A DNA stretch of 53,771 nt from Acidithiobacillus sp. (GTDB lineage Bacteria > Pseudomonadota > Gammaproteobacteria > Acidithiobacillales > Acidithiobacillaceae), in contig DAHXMJ010000020.1 in the NCBI GenBank assembly GCA_027365525.1, positions 1 through 53,771 of the forward strand, given 5' to 3'. The position numbers and the translations under genes were made by a program. How positions within the stretch are numbered: position 1 is the stretch's first letter; each line of letters opens with the position of its first letter. Positions 46,989 through 53,771 of this stretch are shown here, piece by piece. Under the pieces are notes generated by a model. That model worked only from the letters and a program-made list of their open reading frames with translations. It searched no databases and was not told where the DNA came from.

Positions 46989-47959
46989 TAGGAATTCTGC
47001 TAGTCAATCTCGGCACGCCGGATGCTCCCACCAGCAGTGCCCTGCGCCGTTACCTGCGGGAATTTCTGAGCGACCGGCGGGTGGTCGAACTCCCCTTCCT
47101 GCTCTGGTGGCCAATCCTGAACGGTCCGGTTCTGCTGTCCCGGCCACCCCGATCGGCGCGGGCCTACTCCCGCATCTGGCTTCCGGAGGGTTCTCCCCTG
47201 ATGGTTCACAGCCAGCGCCTGGCCAGCGGAATCCAGGAGTGCCTTGAGTCTGAGTCTCCCGGCCGCTACCAGGTAAGACTGGCCATGCGCTATGGACAGC
47301 CCTCCATCCCCGATGCCATGGAGGCATTCCGGAGCAGCGGATGCAGAAAAATTCTCGCCGTTCCCCTGTATCCCCAGTATGCGGCAGCGACTACCGCATC
47401 CACCTTTGATGCCATAACCAGGGTGGTGGGAAAATGGCGCGATGTTCCCGAACTGCGCTTTGTACACGACTGGCACAGCCATCCACTCTATATCGGTGCC
47501 ATTGCAAGGAGTATCCGCAGCTTCTGGCAGAAGGAGGGGGAGCCGGATCGCCTTCTTGTCTCTTTCCATGGACTGCCCAAACGGTCCTCTGCCCTGGGGG
47601 ACCCCTACGAGGCCCAGTGTGGAGAAACGGCCCGACTGCTGTCCCAGTCACTTGGGCTGTCCGATGGACAGTGGCTGCAGACCTTCCAGAGCCGCTTCGG
47701 CCCTGCCAAATGGCTGGGACCCGCTACCGACAGAACCCTGGAATCCCTGGGACGCAGCGGCCTGCGCCTGGTAGACTGTGTATGTCCAGGTTTCGCTGCA
47801 GACTGCCTTGAGACCCTGGAAGAAATCGCCATTGCCGGACGGGAGCTGTTTCTGCGGGCTGGGGGAGGATCCATGCGCTACATACCGGCCCTGAACAGTG
47901 ATCCGGAATGGGTCCGGGACTTTACCGAAATCATCGGCCACCACTGTCGCAGCTGGTGA
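46985..47959 (+). CDS. hemH: Ferrochelatase HemH, apparent CTG start
   Basis: The 324-aa enzyme begins IGILLVNLGTPDAPTSSAL and includes LPEGSPLMVHSQ, PLYPQYAAATT, the catalytic His of VSFHGLPKRS, and CPGFAADCLETLEEI with the catalytic Glu. It inserts Fe2+ into protoporphyrin IX. The conserved N-terminus is preceded in frame by no ATG, GTG or TTG back to a stop near 46920. A CTG at 46985 lies six bases after GGAGGA and overlaps the xthA stop as CTGA. The next GTG, near 47078, would remove the conserved NLGTPDAP. A rare CTG start coupled to xthA is the best reading. Confidence 0.92.
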   Translation: MIGILLVNLGTPDAPTSSALRRYLREFLSDRRVVELPFLLWWPILNGPVLLSRPPRSARAYSRIWLPEGSPLMVHSQRLASGIQECLESESPGRYQVRLAMRYGQPSIPDAMEAFRSSGCRKILAVPLYPQYAAATTASTFDAITRVVGKWRDVPELRFVHDWHSHPLYIGAIARSIRSFWQKEGEPDRLLVSFHGLPKRSSALGDPYEAQCGETARLLSQSLGLSDGQWLQTFQSRFGPAKWLGPATDRTLESLGRSGLRLVDCVCPGFAADCLETLEEIAIAGRELFLRAGGGSMRYIPALNSDPEWVRDFTEIIGHHCRSW

Positions 47960-48039
47960 CCGTTTTTGCGCCCTGGCATGGGAGCGGTTACACTGCCTGC
48001 GGGGTTTCATTCACCCATCCGCCATGAGGAAAAGCCTCC

Positions 48040-48525
48040 ATGATCATCACCAGCGATACCGTCGTAACCCTGGATTACCGTCTGACCGACGACGAGGGAG
48101 AGGAACTGGACAGCTCTGAAGAAGGGGATCCCCTCGTTTATCTGCATGGACACCACGATATCATACCGGGTCTGGAAGCCGCTCTTGAGGGTCACAGGGC
48201 GGGAGACCAGCTGCAGGTGACCGTTTCTCCGGAAGAAGGCTATGGGGAATGGGACGAGGATCTTGTCGAGGTGGCTGGAAAAGGGGATTTTGACGAGCCC
48301 GGCGATCTTGAACTGGGCGCACAGTTCGAAATAGATACCGAGGAAGGGCCCAGAATCGCCACGGTGATCGACATCGAAGGGGATGAAATCACCGTGGATC
48401 TCAACCACCCACTTGCCGGAATGACCCTCCATTTTGCTGTATCGGTACTGGGTGTACGTGATGCGACCCCGGAGGAACTGGCACACGGGCACGCACATGG
48501 GGCAGGCGGACACGACCATGGCTGA
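48040..48525 (+). CDS. slyD: FKBP-type peptidyl-prolyl isomerase SlyD
   Basis: The 161-aa protein has the SlyD layout: VTLDYRLTDDEGEELDSS, YLHGHHDIIPGLEAALEG, an insert-in-flap domain, and NHPLAGMTLHFAVSVLGVR. A His-rich tail (HGHAHGAGGHDHG) can bind nickel or zinc. It is a folding helper and metallochaperone. ATG 48040 follows GAGG. Confidence 0.93.
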   Translation: MIITSDTVVTLDYRLTDDEGEELDSSEEGDPLVYLHGHHDIIPGLEAALEGHRAGDQLQVTVSPEEGYGEWDEDLVEVAGKGDFDEPGDLELGAQFEIDTEEGPRIATVIDIEGDEITVDLNHPLAGMTLHFAVSVLGVRDATPEELAHGHAHGAGGHDHG

Positions 48526-48552
48526 GCATCCCCCTTTTCATTTTCCTGGCTG

Positions 48553-49722
48553 ATGCCTGCCGCAGGGCTGCGGATTCTTGGCCTCATGTCTGGCACCAGC
48601 GCGGATGGAATTGATGCCGCGCTGCTGGACTTTGCTCTGGATGGCCCCGGAACACTCCTGGGCCACTGGCATTTCCCCTACCCCGCATCCCTGCAGTCCG
48701 AGATTTTTCGGGTCCAGGAACGCCTGGATCTGGGCCAGGTGGCCAGGCTTGACCGGATACTGGGGAAACTGCATGGCCAGGCAGCAGCAAGTGTCATGGA
48801 AGAAGCCGGAAAAGCCAGCTGCGTGGCCATGCATGGACAAACCGTCTTCCACCGCCCCGGTGGCCCAGAGGGATCTACCCTGCAGATCGGCTGTGCTGCC
48901 GACGTGGCACTGGCGACATCCTGCACCATCATCCATGATTTCCGCCGCGCCGACGTTGCTGCGGGAGGCCAGGGGGCTCCCCTCGTCCCGCCCTACCACC
49001 AGGCCTGCTTTGCCCATGACCAGCCGGTTTGGATCCTCAATCTGGGGGGGGTCGCCAACATCACCTGGGTGCCCCCGAAAGGCAGCGACAGCCCGTTGCA
49101 GGCCTTTGATACCGGGCCCGGAAATGTCCTCCTGGATGCCGCAGTCTCCCTGCTCAGCGGCGGGAAACTGCGGATGGATCCCGATGGTTCCTGGGCTTCA
49201 CGCGGCCGGACAAACCGGCAGGTCCTGGCTTCCTGGCTGCAGATGGACTTTTTCCGCGCCCCCCCTCCCAAAAGCACCGGGCGCGAGCAGTTCCAGGGAG
49301 CCATGGTGCAGGACCTGTGGCAGTCCTGGAAAGGGAGCCCAGACGATTTTCTGGCTACCCTTACGGTACTCACTGCAGAAAGCGTGGCCCATGGAGCACG
49401 GACATGGACGCCGGGTGCCTCCCGGATGCTCGTCTTTGGCGGAGGGGCCAAAAATCTTTCCCTCCTGCGCGCCATCCAGGAAGCCCTTCCGGGGATTCTC
49501 GTGGAAGTGGGCGAGCATTCGCAGGCGATCCCCAGCCAGGCCCTGGAAGCCATGGCCTTTTCCTGGCTGGGAGGACAGTGCCTGCTGGGGAAAGCCCTGG
49601 GTCTGGCTTCTGTGACTGGCCAGAAACAGCCGGTAGTGCTGGGTCACATTCTGCCTGGTCCGGACTGGGCAGACCTGAATGCCAGGATCAGGGAAATGCT
49701 GGCGGGAATGGCTGAACCATGA
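48553..49722 (+). CDS. anmK: Anhydro-N-acetylmuramic acid kinase AnmK
   Basis: The 389-aa kinase of the ASKHA fold shows GLMSGTSADGIDAALLD, AMHGQTVFHRP, LNLGGVANITWV, DTGPGNVLLDA and VFGGGAKN. It phosphorylates and opens 1,6-anhydro-MurNAc during cell-wall recycling. It follows slyD by 27 bp and overlaps aroE by ATGA. Confidence 0.95.
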   Translation: MPAAGLRILGLMSGTSADGIDAALLDFALDGPGTLLGHWHFPYPASLQSEIFRVQERLDLGQVARLDRILGKLHGQAAASVMEEAGKASCVAMHGQTVFHRPGGPEGSTLQIGCAADVALATSCTIIHDFRRADVAAGGQGAPLVPPYHQACFAHDQPVWILNLGGVANITWVPPKGSDSPLQAFDTGPGNVLLDAAVSLLSGGKLRMDPDGSWASRGRTNRQVLASWLQMDFFRAPPPKSTGREQFQGAMVQDLWQSWKGSPDDFLATLTVLTAESVAHGARTWTPGASRMLVFGGGAKNLSLLRAIQEALPGILVEVGEHSQAIPSQALEAMAFSWLGGQCLLGKALGLASVTGQKQPVVLGHILPGPDWADLNARIREMLAGMAEP

Positions 49723-50609
49723 TTTTGGATCCCCGGGAAAACGCGGGCAGGCCGGGCGGCAGTGCCATGGTCTGCGGCATCATCGGCCAGCCAGTTGGCC
49801 ACAGTCTTTCTCCCTGGATGCACCGCCTGTTTGCGGAGGAGAGCGGGCTGGATTTCCTTTATGCTCCCTTCCCTGTCCCGGAGAACCGTCTGGAAGAGGC
49901 CCTTTGCGGTCTTCAGGCTCTCGGCATCCGCGGAATCAATGTTACGGTTCCGTACAAGGAAGCCGTCCTTCCTTTTCTGGCAGACTGCTCCCCGACAGCC
50001 ACGGCCATTGGTGCCGTCAATACCCTGATTTTCTCGGAAACGGGGATTTTCGGGGACAACACCGATGCCACCGGCTTTTTCCGTGCGATCAACCGCCATG
50101 CCGGAACAGGGTGGCACGGACAGCCGGCACTGGTCATTGGCGCAGGGGGGGCCTCCCGGGCTATCGTGCATGCCCTCGCTTCCGGTAACGCGGCCCCGAT
50201 CTACCTTGCCAACCGCAGTGCGGAACGGGCCACCATCCTCGCCCGGGACTTTCCCCATCTTCCCATCCGCCCTATCCCCCTGACCACCAGGGACCTGACG
50301 CCCGTACTGCGGCAGACGGTCCTGGTTGTCAACGCCAGCAGCCGGGGGCTGAAGGGCGAGGGCCACCCGGAACTGGATCTTGGACTGCTGTCCGAATCTG
50401 GTATTGTGTGTGATATTGTGTACAGGCCACTGGAAACCCCCCTGCTGGCAGCAGCACGTGCAAACGGCCGGATAGCCGTAGATGGCTTGGGCATGCTGGT
50501 AGAACAGGGGGCGGAAAGTTTCCGCCTGTGGACGGGTGTGTCACCGGATACGGCTCTCGTCGAGGATCGCTTGCGTCTATGGCTCTCAACCCAGAAAACA
50601 ACCCTCTGA
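49719..50609 (+). CDS. aroE: Shikimate dehydrogenase AroE
   Basis: The 296-aa enzyme has a short extra N-terminal lead, then IIGQPVGHSLSPWMHR (shikimate site), INVTVPYKE with the catalytic Lys, GDNTDATGF, an NADP-binding GAGGASRAI, and DGLGMLVEQGA. It reduces 3-dehydroshikimate in aromatic amino acid synthesis. It could start at M17 (MVCGIIG). The end overlaps pilB by about 30 bp. Confidence 0.95.
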   Translation: MILDPRENAGRPGGSAMVCGIIGQPVGHSLSPWMHRLFAEESGLDFLYAPFPVPENRLEEALCGLQALGIRGINVTVPYKEAVLPFLADCSPTATAIGAVNTLIFSETGIFGDNTDATGFFRAINRHAGTGWHGQPALVIGAGGASRAIVHALASGNAAPIYLANRSAERATILARDFPHLPIRPIPLTTRDLTPVLRQTVLVVNASSRGLKGEGHPELDLGLLSESGIVCDIVYRPLETPLLAAARANGRIAVDGLGMLVEQGAESFRLWTGVSPDTALVEDRLRLWLSTQKTTL

Positions 50610-52285
50610 CCCCCCTGCTCCGGGGCCTGGCAGCAGCTGGCCTTGCCAGCGAGGAGCATCTCCGTACCCTCGCGGTCGATCCCAAGAGAAACGGAAAACC
50701 GCTCCTGTTCCATCTGGTCGAACAGAAGGCATTTTCAGGCTCTGCCCTCATGGCGTACCTCTCCAGCCGCTACAACATCCCCATGCTGGATCTTGACGCA
50801 GCCGTACCGGATGATGGCGCCATCCACCTGATTGACCGCAAGCTGCTGGAACGGTACCAGGTTCTTCCCCTCTCGAGGCACCGGGACACCCTCTACCTGG
50901 CCATGGCCGACCCTACGGACTTCAAGGCCATGGAAGATATCAAGTTCAACGCTGGTGGCCTCCAGATCGTCCCCATTCTGGTGGAAACCGACAAGCTCGC
51001 GAAAACGGTTACCCGCCACATTACATCCGTAACTGGTGGATTTGACCAGTTTTTTTCAGAACCGTCCGGGGAAGAGACACAGGAAGAATTTGACCTCGTC
51101 ACCCAGAATGCGACGGGTGAGGATGCCCCCGTGGTACGCTTTGTCCAGCAGCTCCTTCTGGATGCCATCCAGAAGGGCGCTTCGGACATCCACATTGAAC
51201 CCTACGAGAAGGACATCCGCGTACGCTACCGCCTGGATGGCATTCTCCAGGATATCCTACATCCGCCCATGCCGCTGCGGGAAGGAGTGACTTCCCGCCT
51301 GAAGATACTGTGCCGCCTGGACATTTCCGAACGCCGACTGCCCCAGGACGGGCGCCTGAGGGTACGCATCCCACCTGCACGCATCATCGATTTCCGCGTC
51401 TCGTTCCTCCCGACCAGTTTCGGGGAAACCATTGTCATGCGCCTTCTGGACCCGGCCAGTTCGCGGGTACCCATCGAGGACCTGGGTTTCCTTCCGGAGC
51501 AGCGGCAGGCCTTCGAGGAGGCCATTCACAGTCCCTACGGGATGATTCTGGTAACCGGGCCGACCGGTTCCGGGAAAACCACCACCCTGTATACCGCACT
51601 CAACATTCTCAATACCGGCGATGTCAACATCAGCACGGCTGAAGATCCCGTGGAAATTCCCGTCTACGGAATCAACCAGGTAAACATCAATGAACGCATC
51701 GGGCTGAACTTTGCCACCGCCCTGCGCTCCTTTCTCCGCCAGGACCCGGACATTATCATGGTAGGTGAAGTCCGTGACCTGGAAACAGCAGAAACCGCCA
51801 TCAAGGCGGCGCAGACAGGGCATCTGGTCCTTGCGACGCTGCATACCAATGACGCGCCCCAGAGCCTGACCCGCCTGGAGAACATGGGTATCCCGACCTA
51901 CAACATCGCAGGTGCCGTGCACCTGGTCATGGCCCAGCGCCTGGTACGCCGGCTCTGTCCGGCCTGCCGGAAACCGGCCAAGATTCCCGAACAGGCGCTT
52001 CTGGAAGCCGGGTTCATCGAATCCGAGCTTCAGGGCTGGAAGCCCATGGGACCGGTGGGATGCGACCAGTGCAACAGCACCGGGTACAAGGGGCGCATGG
52101 GGCTGTACCAGGTAATGCCTGTCAGTGATGGCATGCGTGACATCATCATGCGTGGAGGAACCTCCATGGATCTTGCACGGCAGGCCTCGGCCGAAGGCAT
52201 CCTGAGCATGCGCCAGTCCGGTCTGAGACGTCTGAAAGAAGGCATGACAAGCCTGGAAGAAGTCCTCCGCGTAACCAGCCTCTGA
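50579..52285 (+). CDS. pilB: Type IV pilus assembly ATPase PilB
   Basis: The 568-aa secretion ATPase has an N-terminal T2SSE_N-like domain (NIPMLDLDAAVPDD), a second domain with QKGASDIHIEPYEKD, and Walker A GPTGSGKTTT near residue 327. Asp box and Walker B motifs (TAEDPVE, PDIIMVGEVRD), a His box (ATLHTND) and a zinc tetracysteine (CPACR, CDQC) follow. It powers pilus extension from the cytoplasm. ATG 50579 lies inside the aroE end. pilS follows with TGATG overlap; pilC and pilD are not adjacent. Confidence 0.94.
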   Translation: MALNPENNPLTPLLRGLAAAGLASEEHLRTLAVDPKRNGKPLLFHLVEQKAFSGSALMAYLSSRYNIPMLDLDAAVPDDGAIHLIDRKLLERYQVLPLSRHRDTLYLAMADPTDFKAMEDIKFNAGGLQIVPILVETDKLAKTVTRHITSVTGGFDQFFSEPSGEETQEEFDLVTQNATGEDAPVVRFVQQLLLDAIQKGASDIHIEPYEKDIRVRYRLDGILQDILHPPMPLREGVTSRLKILCRLDISERRLPQDGRLRVRIPPARIIDFRVSFLPTSFGETIVMRLLDPASSRVPIEDLGFLPEQRQAFEEAIHSPYGMILVTGPTGSGKTTTLYTALNILNTGDVNISTAEDPVEIPVYGINQVNINERIGLNFATALRSFLRQDPDIIMVGEVRDLETAETAIKAAQTGHLVLATLHTNDAPQSLTRLENMGIPTYNIAGAVHLVMAQRLVRRLCPACRKPAKIPEQALLEAGFIESELQGWKPMGPVGCDQCNSTGYKGRMGLYQVMPVSDGMRDIIMRGGTSMDLARQASAEGILSMRQSGLRRLKEGMTSLEEVLRVTSL

Positions 52286-53771
52286 TGTCCTCCATGGCCG
52301 GCAGGGAACGCGTTCTCCCGGCACAGGGCACACCGGAGCGGCGGCTCCTGGGCATTGGCTCCTACCGTCTCCTCATCGCTGCAACCCTTGTCATTCTTTT
52401 CCATCTGCCCAAGGGATCCATACCGGTCCTGGCGGACACGAATACGCATGCCCTGCGGATCATTGGGCTCGTTTCCATTGTCTGGAGCTTCCTCTACCTG
52501 CTGCTGTTGCGCTTTTCCCTGCCCGCCCTTTCCGGCCCCTGGCGCAACGGAATACCGGTAGCCATGGATACCGCCCTGGTGATTGCCCTGCTCCATTACA
52601 GCGACGGTCTCACAGGGCCCTTTGCGATCCTTCCCCTTCTACTGCTGGTATCCACCGCCCATGTCCTGCGCGGCAGGGCAACCTTCCTTTACGTTTCCGT
52701 CCTGGTAGTCCTGCTTCTCGCGGTCACCTTCCTGGACACGGGCAGAATCCTTCACGCCCCCCCAATTGGACAGATCTTTGTCTACCTGCTGGCCCTCCTC
52801 GCGATCGCCTTTCTGGCAGACAGTCTTGTCCGAAGCCTGGAGCGCAGTGACCGTCTTGCACGCCAGCGGGGCAGGGAAATCCTGGACCTGAACGTACTTA
52901 ACCAGGAAATCATCCAGCAGGTGGACTCTGGCATACTGGTCCTGGATCGCCAGAACCGCGTTGTCCTCAGCAACCCTGCCGCGCAGCGCATGACCGGGTA
53001 TGAAAACTGGAAAAATCTCCCCGTGGCCCTAGACCTGGTCCAGCCACGCCTTGCACTGGCCCTGCGCCAGCATGGCAGCCAGACCGATTCCGAACTGAGC
53101 GTTGCCATCGGGGGGAAATCCACCGCAGATGCCTATACTCTCCTGATGCGGGCCATAGCCCTGCCGCAGGGCCCCTACCGGCTGCTGATTCTCCAGGACG
53201 CTACAGCCCTGCGTGAACGGCAGCGGGAGGTCCAGATGGCCGCGCTGGGACGTCTGGCAGCCAATATTGCCCATGAAATCCGCAATCCACTCAGTGCGGT
53301 CCGGCACGCCAACCAGCTCCTGGAAGAGCTGGTTACGGAACCGGGATCCCTGCATCTTTTCCATATCATCGAACGGGAAACCCTGCGTATCAGCCGGATC
53401 ATTGATTCTGTCCTGGAAATGGCGCGGCCCACCCCCGCGCATCCGGAGCCCATCAATGCCAGCAGCTGGCTGCCGGTCATGATCCAGCAGCTTCAGGAAG
53501 ACCCGACTCTGGCCCGTCTGGACATTGACCTCCATTTCCCGCCGGCCCCCCCCGTCCTGTTTGCCGACCCGGAACACCTGCGACAGATCTTTACCAATCT
53601 CCTGGCCAACGCGGCCCTGCATGGTGGCATCCAGGAAAACAAGATCCCGGTGGACATCCATATCGGCCGGGCCGACCACGAGGGAAGAATTCTTGTTACT
53701 GTCCGCGACCATGGAGCCGGCATCCCGGCAGACCTCATGGAACGCATATTTGAACCTTTTTTTACCACGGT
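52285..53771 (+). CDS. pilS: Sensor histidine kinase PilS (C-terminus beyond window)
   Basis: The open frame of 495 codons runs off the edge. It has about six N-terminal hydrophobic spans (RLLIAATLVILF, IVWSFLYLLLL, FVYLLALLAIAFL), a PAS-like segment (VDSGILVLDRQNRVVLSN), a HisKA box with phosphoacceptor His in IAHEIRNPLSAV, and an ATPase region with NLLANAALHG and DHGAGI. It matches PilS, which with PilR controls pilin transcription. It starts on the overlapping TGATG after pilB. The last part of the ATPase domain is missing here. Confidence 0.9.
   Translation, partial: MSSMAGRERVLPAQGTPERRLLGIGSYRLLIAATLVILFHLPKGSIPVLADTNTHALRIIGLVSIVWSFLYLLLLRFSLPALSGPWRNGIPVAMDTALVIALLHYSDGLTGPFAILPLLLLVSTAHVLRGRATFLYVSVLVVLLLAVTFLDTGRILHAPPIGQIFVYLLALLAIAFLADSLVRSLERSDRLARQRGREILDLNVLNQEIIQQVDSGILVLDRQNRVVLSNPAAQRMTGYENWKNLPVALDLVQPRLALALRQHGSQTDSELSVAIGGKSTADAYTLLMRAIALPQGPYRLLILQDATALRERQREVQMAALGRLAANIAHEIRNPLSAVRHANQLLEELVTEPGSLHLFHIIERETLRISRIIDSVLEMARPTPAHPEPINASSWLPVMIQQLQEDPTLARLDIDLHFPPAPPVLFADPEHLRQIFTNLLANAALHGGIQENKIPVDIHIGRADHEGRILVTVRDHGAGIPADLMERIFEPFFTT

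Overview
The window looks like chromosomal DNA of a moderately GC-rich, Gram-negative proteobacterium. Outer-membrane and LPS genes (mlaFEDCB, lpoA, waaF, a heptose fusion gene, an OprD-like porin), type IV pilus genes (pilB, pilS) and gammaproteobacterial neighbourhoods (rsmI beside divergent lpoA, pdxA near ksgA) all point there. The overall style resembles the Acidithiobacillus group, but that placement is inference. Genes are tightly packed, with many ATGA-type overlaps and frequent GTG or TTG starts.

Layout. 1-216 is the end of an IS3-family insertion sequence. 453-4397 holds a PolX-family DNA polymerase and, on the other strand, a globin-GAF-EAL c-di-GMP phosphodiesterase gene interrupted by a one-base frameshift. 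4741-4925 is a fossil IS3 orfA. 5075-11704 is a 6.6 kb integrative island bounded by a 45-bp repeat of the tRNA-Phe 3' end. It carries a RES/Xre toxin-antitoxin pair, a broken AAA+ ATPase, a Fic protein, small unknown genes, and a tyrosine integrase next to the intact tRNA-Phe. 11747-19013 is an envelope block: rsmI, divergent lpoA, a GmhA-HldE(C) fusion, glcD, an RMD1-family protein and waaF. 19014-21746 holds a porin flanked by two long gene-poor stretches, one with coding-like debris. 21747-29745 holds metR, hemN, midA, a pteridine reductase, nfu, rimO, folK, folB, plsY and speD. 30073-35305 is a run of mlaFEDCB, an ABC ATPase, an S4 protein and pdxA. 35329-39836 holds an HNH nuclease, ksgA, a YbjN protein, a SPOR protein and argS. 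40002-42750 is a divergent MFS exporter/LysR pair around a perfect palindrome. 42662-49722 holds prmB, two ExoIII paralogues, rlmJ, a GST, hemH, slyD and anmK. 49719-53771 holds aroE, pilB and pilS, and pilS runs off the edge.

How the genes work together. The heptose fusion and WaaF serve the LPS inner core. LpoA and AnmK serve peptidoglycan synthesis and recycling. Mla keeps phospholipid asymmetry in the outer membrane. FolB, FolK and the pteridine reductase serve folate and pterin metabolism. RsmI, KsgA, RimO, PrmB and RlmJ modify the ribosome.

The most notable observations are the GmhA-HldE(C) fusion, the PolX with a degenerate PHP nuclease site, the frameshifted globin-EAL gene, the tRNA-Phe island, a ferrochelatase with an apparent CTG start, and long homopolymer tracts inside two envelope or transport genes.
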